64,000 nt of DNA from NCBI GenBank assembly GCA_023439545.1, contig JAEXNT010000011.1, forward strand, positions 62,001-126,000, in the 5' to 3' direction. A model generated the notes under the pieces. The model had not been told where the DNA came from. It worked only from the letters and a program-made list of their open reading frames with translations, and made no database searches. Made by a program: the position numbers and the translations under genes. Within the stretch, counting starts at the first letter, position 1, and each line of letters opens with the position of its first letter. Shown one piece after another: positions 52,264-59,480 of the stretch. This DNA comes from Bacillota bacterium. GTDB taxonomy: Bacteria > Bacillota > Clostridia > Acetivibrionales > DTU013.

Positions 52264-52382
52264 AGGTATTACCCTCCCGATATTTTATATCTATTCTCAG
52301 ATTGCTCCAATTCATGTAACATTTTTGCCTGGCTTGATTATCAGTGCTTACCGTGTTAATAGATTACCCCGTTCAGCAGGTT

Positions 52383-53183
52383 TTATTTTTCGGCAGCTAG
52401 TATGAATATGCCCTCGTCTCCCTTTTTGGACGCCGTTTTCTTGCCGACCGAATCTATCTGTATATTATTGAAACCGCATTTTGCGAACCATTCCTTCACC
52501 ATACCCTGTGAAAAGCCCTGCCAGACATCATGCATCCTGTCCTTGAACTCGATGTTGCCATGCTCCTTAAGGTCTGCCAGGAACACCCGGCCGCCCGGCT
52601 TCAAAACCCTGTACATCTCCCTTATCGCCAGGATGGGCTCTTCTATGTGATGCAGGAACATATTCGAACACACGAGATCCGCACTTTCCTCTCCGAGCGG
52701 AAGATCGCAACCGTCGCCCTCAACGGTCCTTATGTTTGACAAACCTTCCTGAGCTGCTTTCTTATTCAGCTCTTTGAGCATCTCACCCGAAATATCCACG
52801 GCTATAACCTTTTTAACCCTGGGTGAAACGGCCCGTGAAAGATAACCGTCCCCTGCGCCAAGGTCGGCCAGAGTTATACTGCCGTTCAATAATCCCGTGT
52901 CAAGCAGCCTGCCTATTACAGCTTCATCGTAAAAATCACCGCGCATGTTCTCCCATTCGGGCGCAACACTATCGAAAAACTCCCTGGAATCGCTGTCACT
53001 GGAGGAATATTGCATCGAGTCCCCCGAAGAAAGCCACTGTATTAGCGCTTGCCTGCTGAAACGCCATTCCCTGCCTATTTTCCTTGCAGGGACCTTTTCT
53101 TCCTTAAGCAGCTTTATGAACGTCTTTATACTTACATTGAACAGATCTGCGGCCTCTTCCATATTGAGTATTTCTTTTTCCAT
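52383..53183 (-). CDS. HTH (excisionase/MerR-like) fused to a SAM-dependent methyltransferase
   Basis: A 266-residue fusion. Residues 1-52 are a helix_turn_helix_17 domain (MEEAADLFNVSIKTFIKLL, REWRFSRQALIQWL); about 65-260 are a class I methyltransferase with motif I LADLGAGDGYL, AVDISGEML and the post-motif VLKPGGRVFLADL. It is 120 bp upstream of ahcY on the same strand and could be co-transcribed. Such DNA-binding methyltransferases could sense the SAM/SAH ratio and regulate the SAH disposal genes, but no DNA target or methyl acceptor is visible. Confidence 0.85.
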   Translation of the reverse strand: MEKEILNMEEAADLFNVSIKTFIKLLKEEKVPARKIGREWRFSRQALIQWLSSGDSMQYSSSDSDSREFFDSVAPEWENMRGDFYDEAVIGRLLDTGLLNGSITLADLGAGDGYLSRAVSPRVKKVIAVDISGEMLKELNKKAAQEGLSNIRTVEGDGCDLPLGEESADLVCSNMFLHHIEEPILAIREMYRVLKPGGRVFLADLKEHGNIEFKDRMHDVWQGFSQGMVKEWFAKCGFNNIQIDSVGKKTASKKGDEGIFILAAEK

Positions 53184-53302
53184 GGCAGAATTCTCCCTTT
53201 CTTCTAATATTCTACCTCAACACTTCAGCATTATCAACATCTAATTTCATTTATATTCAACGCAAATACACCTTTATTATATTTAAATTCATCATGCGAA
53301 TC

Positions 53303-53361
53303 AGAGGGTGAGAGAAACAGAGGGACGATTCTTTTGTTTCGCTTTGTTTCACTCTGTTTCG
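53303..53361. repeat. REP-like imperfect palindrome
   Basis: GAAACAGAG (about 53314-53322) and CTCTGTTTC (about 53352-53360) flank GGGACGATTCTTTTGTTTC and a second GTTTC block. The GAAAC-GGGACG-TTCTTTTGTTTC pattern resembles dispersed REP elements associated with RAYT transposases. It lies between the divergent HTH-methyltransferase and deoC genes. Confidence 0.55.
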
Positions 53362-53373
53362 TTATGAAATTTA

Positions 53374-53402
53374 TTGATTAAATAACTTATATAGTTGATA
53401 AT
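53374..53402 (+). promoter_or_regulatory. Candidate promoter of the deo cluster
   Basis: TTGATT (53374-53379), 17 bp, GATAAT (53397-53402), about 43 bp before deoC. Confidence 0.55.
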
Positions 53403-53444
53403 AAATAATGAAGAAAATATTTCTAGGAATGAGGGGCTGATAAA

Positions 53445-54110
53445 ATGGATGTCAGGAAAATACTAGCCGCAGTCGATCACACACTTCTCGCTCAAACCGC
53501 CGCATGGGAACAGATCAGGCAGACCTGCGATGAAGGTATTGAATACGGAACGGCTTCTGTTTGCATTCCGCCTTCCTTTGTGAAAAGAGCAAAAGAATAC
53601 GTCGGAGAAAAGCTTGCAATATGCACGGTTATTGGCTTTCCAAACGGATATTCCACTACGGCGTCAAAAGTCTCCGAGACTGAGGACGCCATAGCAAACG
53701 GGGCAGATGAGATCGATATGGTCATCAACATCGGCGACCTGAAGGATAAACGTTACGACATTGTTTTAAATGAGATAAGAAGTATCAAATCGGCCTGCGG
53801 TGGCAAAATACTGAAGGTCATCATTGAAACCTTCCTCCTGACAGACGATGAGAAAATAAAAATGTGTCATATAGTAACCGAAGCAGGCGCCGATTTCATC
53901 AAGACATCGACAGGCTTTTCGACGGGCGGGGCAAATGAAGCGGATCTCAGACTCTTCGCGGCGAACGTCGGCAAGGGAGTCCGGATAAAAGCCGCCGGCG
54001 GGATAAAAAGCCTGGAAACCGCAGAGCTTTTTATGGATATCGGGGCGTCCAGACTGGGTACCAGTTCGGTCATAAAACTAATCAAGAATAAAGAAGTTCA
54101 GGGATACTAA
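53445..54110 (+). CDS. deoC: Deoxyribose-phosphate aldolase
   Basis: A 221-residue TIM-barrel aldolase: DHTLL near the start, DEIDMVINIGDL, KVIIETFLL with the first active-site Lys, and the Schiff-base Lys in FIKTSTGFSTGGA. It cleaves 2-deoxyribose-5-phosphate to acetaldehyde and glyceraldehyde-3-phosphate. GAGGGG precedes the ATG. First gene of a plus-strand nucleoside salvage cluster with deoD, deoB-cdd and pdp. Confidence 0.96.
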   Translation: MDVRKILAAVDHTLLAQTAAWEQIRQTCDEGIEYGTASVCIPPSFVKRAKEYVGEKLAICTVIGFPNGYSTTASKVSETEDAIANGADEIDMVINIGDLKDKRYDIVLNEIRSIKSACGGKILKVIIETFLLTDDEKIKMCHIVTEAGADFIKTSTGFSTGGANEADLRLFAANVGKGVRIKAAGGIKSLETAELFMDIGASRLGTSSVIKLIKNKEVQGY

Positions 54111-54118
54111 GGTTCGGC

Positions 54119-54201
54119 TAAAATATTACTTCCGCTTCTTTTATGGAGAATGGAGCGGTTAGCGAAGTTTTCCGGAAAAGATTAGCGGAAGTTATATTTT
54201 A
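54119..54201. repeat. Long inverted repeat between deoC and deoD
   Basis: TAAAATATTACTTCCGCT (54119-54136) pairs with AGCGGAAGTTATATTTTA (54184-54201), 17 of 18 positions, around a 47-nt interior that itself holds TTTTCCGGAAAA. It ends 36 bp before deoD. It could be an mRNA structure or a small non-autonomous (MITE-like) element. Confidence 0.8.
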
Positions 54202-54236
54202 ACGATACTAATATAAAGTTAAAGGAGAATATAATT

Positions 54237-54944
54237 ATGCCGATCCCAACACCACATATATCAGCAAACAAGAATGATTTTGCCAAAACCGTACTTATGC
54301 CCGGCGATCCTCTCCGTTCCAAATATATCGCCGAGACCTACCTGGAATCGCCCGCGCTGGTTAACAATATACGCGGCATACAGGGTTATACCGGGACATA
54401 CAAGGGCAAAAGGGTCTCGGTAATGGCAAGCGGCATGGGCATGCCTTCAATGGGCATCTATTCATATGAATTGTTCAACTTCTATGATGTCGATAACATC
54501 ATCCGTATCGGCAGCGCCGGAGCTATCCACCCGGATCTCAAACTGCGCGACATCGTTGTCGGCCTCGGCGCCTGCACGAATTCGAATTACGCCGCTCAGT
54601 ACCGGCTGCCCGGCACGTTTGCTCCGATTGGCAGCTTCGACCTAGCTTTGAAGGCCTATGAAACTGCAAAACGTATGGGCATCACCTTGAAGATGGGCAA
54701 TGTTTATTCCAGCGACACGTTCTACGACGATTCACTGAGTCTCGGAGAATGGCAGAAAATGAACGTGCTTGCCGTTGAGATGGAATCTGCGGCTTTGTAT
54801 ATGAACGCTGCGAGAGCCGGCAAAAATGCGCTTTGCATCTGCACCATATCCGATTGCCCGCTTACTGGCGGAGAAGAATGTTCGGCCGAAGAAAGACAGC
54901 TGACATTCACCCAGATGATGGAGATTGCTCTTGAAATAGCTTAG
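54237..54944 (+). CDS. deoD: Purine nucleoside phosphorylase, DeoD type
   Basis: A 235-residue hexameric-type phosphorylase: MPIPTPHISANKNDFAKTV, VLMPGDPLRSKYIAE (phosphate binding), GSAGAI, VEMESAAL and the acidic SDCPLTGGE near the base-binding loop. It converts (deoxy)inosine, guanosine or adenosine and phosphate to base and (deoxy)ribose-1-phosphate. AAAGGAG precedes the ATG. Its product feeds the DeoB domain of the next gene, 10 bp downstream. Confidence 0.97.
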   Translation: MPIPTPHISANKNDFAKTVLMPGDPLRSKYIAETYLESPALVNNIRGIQGYTGTYKGKRVSVMASGMGMPSMGIYSYELFNFYDVDNIIRIGSAGAIHPDLKLRDIVVGLGACTNSNYAAQYRLPGTFAPIGSFDLALKAYETAKRMGITLKMGNVYSSDTFYDDSLSLGEWQKMNVLAVEMESAALYMNAARAGKNALCICTISDCPLTGGEECSAEERQLTFTQMMEIALEIA

Positions 54945-54954
54945 GGGATGATGG

Positions 54955-56655
54955 ATGATGAATATGGGAGTAAAAAGAGTTTTTCTGATCGTACTCGACA
55001 GCTTCGGTATAGGAGAGCTGCCCGACGCGGGACTATACGGCGATACGGGCAGCAATACGCTTAACGCCGTTGCGGCGAGCAAAAAATTCGATACGCCGAA
55101 CCTTGCGAGGCTTGGACTATTCAATATCGACGGAGTAACCTGCAGGGAACCGTATAAAGACCCGATAGGCTCCTTCGCCCGCATGTCGGAACGTTCGAAG
55201 GGAAAGGATACGACAATCGGGCATTGGGAAATCGCAGGCATCGTATCGGATCGTCCTCTTCCGACCTATCCCAATGGCTTCCCCCAGGATGTCCTGGATA
55301 AATTTACCGAAGCAACGGGTAGGAAGGTCTTATGTAACAGGCCTTATTCGGGAACGGACGTAATCAGAGACTATGGCCGGGAGCACGTGGAGACTGGCGC
55401 GCTTATAGTTTATACGTCAGCGGACAGCGTTTTCCAGATAGCTGCCCATGAGGACGTCGTTCTCCTCGAAAAGCTTTACGAATACTGTCAGACCGCGCGA
55501 AACATACTGACGGGCGAACATGGCGTAGGCAGGGTCATTGCGCGCCCGTTCACCGGAATTTATCCCAATTTTAAAAGAACGTCCAACAGACATGATTTTT
55601 CCATCGCCCCTCCCCGACTCACAATGCTCGATTACCTCATGGCCGGCGGTTATGAGGTTATAGCGGTCGGCAAGATAAATGACATCTTCTCAGGCAAAGG
55701 GGTATCGGAAAGCATAAAGAGCGCCAACAACAGCGAAGGTATGGCCCGTACGCTGGAGTTGCTGGACCGTGATTTCAACGGTATCTGTTTTACCAACCTT
55801 GTCGATTTCGACATGCTCTACGGCCACCGGAACGATACCGAAGGCTATGCGGCGGCACTGACGGCATTTGATATTTGGCTCGAAGGGTTTATGGACAAAA
55901 TGCATAAGGATGACGTCCTCATCATTACGGCCGATCACGGGTGCGACCCTTCTACGGAAAGCACCGACCATTCCAGGGAGTACACTCCCCTGCTTGTTTA
56001 CGGCGACGCAGTGACGCCTGCTGTAAACGTCGGTACCAGGGCCTGCTTCAGCGATATTTCTGCTACCATACTCGAAATGTTCGGCGCTTATGGAGTTACG
56101 GATGGCCAAAGCATGCTGCCTTTGATAATGAAGGAGCCGACCCGGTTTGATACTCGAACCGGTCAAGAGTCGACCGGACGCACAGAAACACAGGCAGCCG
56201 CTCCGACAGATTCGAAAGCGTCTGTCCGCTTAGGTGTAAAGGAACTTGTTGCATTGGCTATCGAGGCCAAAAACAGATCGTATTCCCCCTATTCCCATTT
56301 CGCAGTAGGCGCGGCGCTGCTTTCAAAAAGCGGCAGGGTATATCTCGGCTGCAACATAGAAAACGCGGCATTTACCCCCACGAATTGCGCCGAAAGGACT
56401 GCGTTCTTCAAGGCTGTGTCGGAAGGCGAACGTGAATTCGAAGCAATTGCAATCACCGCAGGTCCAACGGACGGAAGGACTTACGACAAGTACTCCACCC
56501 CTTGCGGAGTATGCCGCCAGGTCATGATGGAATTCTGCGACCCTGATACTTTCGAGGTAATTGCTGCAAAAAGCATTGACGATTACAGGATATTTACTTT
56601 GAAGGAACTGCTTCCGCTTGGTTTCGGCCCTTCGGATATGAAGCCGGGCGTCTGA
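54955..56655 (+). CDS. Phosphopentomutase fused to cytidine deaminase
   Basis: A 566-residue bifunctional protein. Residues about 1-392 are a complete phosphopentomutase DeoB (VLDSFGIGELPDAG, KDTTIGHWEIAG, DMLYGHRND, TADHGCDPSTESTDHSREY). About 393-423 is a low-complexity linker. About 424-566 is a full cytidine deaminase (YSPYSHFAVGAAL, zinc motifs CAERTAF and PCGVCRQ). Each half has the length of its free-standing form. It isomerises (deoxy)ribose-1-phosphate to the 5-phosphate and deaminates (deoxy)cytidine. No stop or restart lies at the junction. A GGGG tract 7 nt upstream fits the ATG at 54955; 54958 is an alternative. Confidence 0.95.
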   Translation: MMNMGVKRVFLIVLDSFGIGELPDAGLYGDTGSNTLNAVAASKKFDTPNLARLGLFNIDGVTCREPYKDPIGSFARMSERSKGKDTTIGHWEIAGIVSDRPLPTYPNGFPQDVLDKFTEATGRKVLCNRPYSGTDVIRDYGREHVETGALIVYTSADSVFQIAAHEDVVLLEKLYEYCQTARNILTGEHGVGRVIARPFTGIYPNFKRTSNRHDFSIAPPRLTMLDYLMAGGYEVIAVGKINDIFSGKGVSESIKSANNSEGMARTLELLDRDFNGICFTNLVDFDMLYGHRNDTEGYAAALTAFDIWLEGFMDKMHKDDVLIITADHGCDPSTESTDHSREYTPLLVYGDAVTPAVNVGTRACFSDISATILEMFGAYGVTDGQSMLPLIMKEPTRFDTRTGQESTGRTETQAAAPTDSKASVRLGVKELVALAIEAKNRSYSPYSHFAVGAALLSKSGRVYLGCNIENAAFTPTNCAERTAFFKAVSEGEREFEAIAITAGPTDGRTYDKYSTPCGVCRQVMMEFCDPDTFEVIAAKSIDDYRIFTLKELLPLGFGPSDMKPGV

Positions 56656-56744
56656 CAGGCGTTTGGCGGGCACTGCGAGCGTCCGGTATGTCGGACATAC
56701 GGCCGATACACGTTTAGCAAGCGTCCGGTATACGTCTGACAGGC
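56649..56744. repeat. Degenerate direct repeats before pdp
   Basis: CGTCTGACAGGC occurs at 56649-56660 and 56733-56744; AGCGTCCGGTAT at 56678-56689 and 56720-56731. The units form a nested, roughly symmetrical array that begins in the last deoB-cdd codons and runs through the spacer. Confidence 0.7.
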
Positions 56745-56757
56745 TATTTCATATACC

Positions 56758-56777
56758 GTCTGACAAAGATGTCAGAC
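56758..56777 (+). promoter_or_regulatory. Hairpin just upstream of pdp
   Basis: GTCTGACA-AAGA-TGTCAGAC, a perfect 8-bp stem ending 20 bp before the pdp start, close to its ribosome-binding site. It may limit translation or be part of the repeat array. Confidence 0.55.
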
Positions 56778-56797
56778 AGATGAGGATGGTGAGCCAA

Positions 56798-58120
56798 ATG
56801 AGGATGTACGATATAATTGCCAGGAAGAAAACCGGTTTCGAGCTCGAAGACAGCGAGATCGAGTTCGCAGTAACAGGCTTTGTAAAGGGTGAGATACCCG
56901 ATTATCAAATGGCTGCGCTTTTGATGGCCATATATTTCAAGGGCATGACCAACAGGGAGACTGTGACACTGACCAATAGCATGGCACATTCGGGTGATAT
57001 GGTCGACCTTTCGGATATCGAAGGCGTCAAGGTCGACAAGCACAGCACTGGCGGTGTCGGAGACAAGACGACCCTCGTCGTGGCGCCTGTTGTTGCCGCA
57101 TGCGGTGCAAGAATAGCAAAAATGTCCGGCAGAGGTCTTGGACATACCGGAGGCACCATTGACAAGCTCGAATCCATTCCGGGCTTCAACGTTTCAGTCT
57201 CAAGAGAAGATTTCATTAATATCGCAAAAAAGACCGGGCTTTGCGTTGTAGGACAGACAGGCAATCTCGCTCCCGCTGACAAGAAAATATACGCGTTGCG
57301 CGATGTAACGGCAACTGTCGACTGCGTACCGCTCATAGCATCCAGTATCATGAGCAAGAAGCTGGCTGCCGGAGCGGACTGCATATTGCTTGACGTCAAG
57401 ACAGGCAGCGGCGCTTTTATGAAAACCGTCGAAGCTTCCATAGAGCTTGCCAAAGTCATGGTTGGAATCGGCTGGGGCGCAGGCAGGAAATGCGCTGCGC
57501 TCGTCACCGATATGGATATTCCGCTCGGTTCTGCCATAGGCAACTCGCTTGAAGTCATTGAGGCTGTCGATACTCTGAAAGGTAACGGTCCGAAGGATCT
57601 TACCGACTGCTGCATCGAGCTTTCGGCGAATTTGCTGGAGCTCGCAGGCAAAGGAAATATTGCCCAATGTAAGGAAATGGTCCATGCTTCAATAGCCGGC
57701 GGCGCAGCTTTGGAAAAGCTCTGCGAAATGGTCGAGGCCCAGGGCGGCGATTCGCGTGTTATAAGGGATACTTCCCTGTTCGGTACCGCACCGGTCATCC
57801 ATGAAGTAAAATCACCGTTCACCGGCTATATCTCCGCCATGGATACCGAAGCCATCGGCGTTTCTTCAGTAATGCTCGGCGCCGGCCGGGAGAAAAAGGA
57901 CAGCCCCATAGACTACCTGGCCGGAATAATGCTAAGGAAGAAAACCGGCGACAAGGTAAACAAGGGAGATACGCTGGCCGTGTTCCACACTTCAACTGAA
58001 ACTCTTGTCAAAAACGCCCGGGAACACTTCCTCTCGGCAATAAAAGTCTCGGATTCGAAGCCTGAACAAAGACCCCTCATCTACGCTAAAGTAGAGAGGA
58101 ACAAAGTTGCAATATACTGA
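56798..58120 (+). CDS. pdp: Pyrimidine-nucleoside phosphorylase
   Basis: A 440-residue member of the thymidine/pyrimidine phosphorylase family: MRMYDIIARKKTGFEL start, KVDKHSTGGVGDKTTL phosphate loop, KMSGRGLGHTGGTIDKLE and LDVKTGSGAFMK. It cleaves uridine, thymidine or deoxyuridine with phosphate. The frame opens at 56663, but the ATG at 56798 matches the family start and has GGTGAG 6 nt upstream. It follows deoB-cdd after the repeat array. Confidence 0.96.
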   Translation: MRMYDIIARKKTGFELEDSEIEFAVTGFVKGEIPDYQMAALLMAIYFKGMTNRETVTLTNSMAHSGDMVDLSDIEGVKVDKHSTGGVGDKTTLVVAPVVAACGARIAKMSGRGLGHTGGTIDKLESIPGFNVSVSREDFINIAKKTGLCVVGQTGNLAPADKKIYALRDVTATVDCVPLIASSIMSKKLAAGADCILLDVKTGSGAFMKTVEASIELAKVMVGIGWGAGRKCAALVTDMDIPLGSAIGNSLEVIEAVDTLKGNGPKDLTDCCIELSANLLELAGKGNIAQCKEMVHASIAGGAALEKLCEMVEAQGGDSRVIRDTSLFGTAPVIHEVKSPFTGYISAMDTEAIGVSSVMLGAGREKKDSPIDYLAGIMLRKKTGDKVNKGDTLAVFHTSTETLVKNAREHFLSAIKVSDSKPEQRPLIYAKVERNKVAIY

Positions 58121-58177
58121 AATATCAGCCTTATACATACATTGCATAAAAATGTTCAACAAGTCCCAGGTAAATAG

Positions 58178-58205
58178 TTGTATTTCCGATTAGGCATGTT
58201 AAAAT
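58178..58205 (+). promoter_or_regulatory. Candidate promoter of the nucleoside transporter operon
   Basis: TTGTAT (58178-58183), 16 bp, TAAAAT (58200-58205), about 53 bp before the binding-protein gene. Confidence 0.5.
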
Positions 58206-58257
58206 ATATTTGGTAGACATATTCCAATATAAAAAAATAAACAGGAGGAACTATTTT

Positions 58258-59397
58258 ATGAAGAGAATTGCGGCACTCGTATTGGCTCTTGCGCTGGTAG
58301 CTACCCTGTTCGCGGGCTGCGGAACGGCGGCTTCAAAAGGCTTCGAAATCGCACTGATTACCGACAAGGGCAACATCGATGACAAATCTTTTAACCAGGG
58401 CTCCTGGGAGGGTGTAGTCGCATTTGCCGACAAAAACAAGATCTCCCACAAGTACTACAAACCCGAAGAAGCAACCGATGCCGGTTATCTTGCATCTATT
58501 GACCTGGCTGTCACCGGCGGAGCAAAGGTTATCGTAACACCCGGTTATCTTTTCGAGGTCCCGGTTTATGAAGCGCAGACCAAGTATCCCGAAATTAAGT
58601 TCATTCTATTGGACGGAGCTCCCCACACTGCCGATTATGCAAAATACGAGACCAAGAGCAACGTAGCAAGCATCATGTACGCTGAAGAGCAGCCCGGTTA
58701 CCTTGCCGGCTATGCTGCAGTTCAGGACGGATACACGAAGCTCGGTTTCATGGGCGGTATGGCAGTTCCTGCTGTTCAGGCATATGGCTACGGTTATTTG
58801 CAGGGCGCTGAAGCAGCCGCTGCAAAGTTGGGTCTTGCCGACGGTTCCATTTCTGTCACTTACCATTACACTGGTGATTTCGCGGAAACAGATACAAACA
58901 AAGCTACTGCAAAGACAATGTATCAGGAAGGTACCGAAGTTATATTCGGATGCGGCGGTTCAGTAGGAAAGAGCGTTATGGCTGCTGCCTCCGAAGCAGG
59001 CAAAAAGGTCATAGGCGTTGACGTCGACCAGAGATATGACAGCGATACAGTCATCACTTCCGCAATGAAGGGGCTTGGCGTTTCCGTACAGGATGTCCTC
59101 AAGGCTATCTACAAGGATAAGACCTGGGATACCTATGCAGGCAAAACCACTACCTTCAGTGCAGCAAACGACGGCATCGGCCTTCCCACTATAGTCATAG
59201 GCGACGCCAAAGGCAATGCATTCGACAGGTTCAAGTCGTTTGCCAAGGCCGATTATAATGCATTGTACAAGACTCTTGCAGACGGTTCCGTAAAACCGAT
59301 CAGAACGATCAAGGTAGCTGCAGAGAACGGTTATGCAACAGCCGAAGAACTCGTTTCCGGGCTCAGCCTCAAAAAGGTTGCCGTTACAGTCAGATAA
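58258..59397 (+). CDS. nupN: Nucleoside-binding lipoprotein, BMP family (NupN/BmpA type)
   Basis: A 379-residue lipoprotein: signal peptide with lipobox LFAGC (lipidated Cys21) and a BMP domain (DDKSFNQGSWEGV, YAEEQPGYLAGYAA, GVDVDQRYDSDTVITSAMKG). BMP proteins capture purine nucleosides for the NupOPQ importer. AGGAGG precedes the ATG at 58258; the longer frame from 58210 has no signal peptide at its start. It is separated from the ATPase gene by a strong hairpin. Confidence 0.93.
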   Translation: MKRIAALVLALALVATLFAGCGTAASKGFEIALITDKGNIDDKSFNQGSWEGVVAFADKNKISHKYYKPEEATDAGYLASIDLAVTGGAKVIVTPGYLFEVPVYEAQTKYPEIKFILLDGAPHTADYAKYETKSNVASIMYAEEQPGYLAGYAAVQDGYTKLGFMGGMAVPAVQAYGYGYLQGAEAAAAKLGLADGSISVTYHYTGDFAETDTNKATAKTMYQEGTEVIFGCGGSVGKSVMAAASEAGKKVIGVDVDQRYDSDTVITSAMKGLGVSVQDVLKAIYKDKTWDTYAGKTTTFSAANDGIGLPTIVIGDAKGNAFDRFKSFAKADYNALYKTLADGSVKPIRTIKVAAENGYATAEELVSGLSLKKVAVTVR

Positions 59398-59410
59398 TAA
59401 AACCAAACAT

Positions 59411-59440
59411 AGGGGGAAAGGCATCTCTGTCTTTCCCCCT
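59411..59440 (+). terminator. Hairpin between the nucleoside-binding protein and ATPase genes
   Basis: AGGGGGAAAG/CTTTCCCCCT, perfect 10-bp stem, 10-nt loop, then TTTAT. Probably a partial terminator or stabiliser that raises the lipoprotein relative to the membrane parts. Confidence 0.75.
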
Positions 59441-59480
59441 TTATGTATTATCAATGTCAAATTTTCGAGAAGAGGGTTAT

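Noticed and set aside
52264..52382. SAM or SAH riboswitch upstream of ahcY
   Set aside because: The 120-bp leader shows no kink-turn, pseudoknot pattern or terminator expected of these riboswitches.
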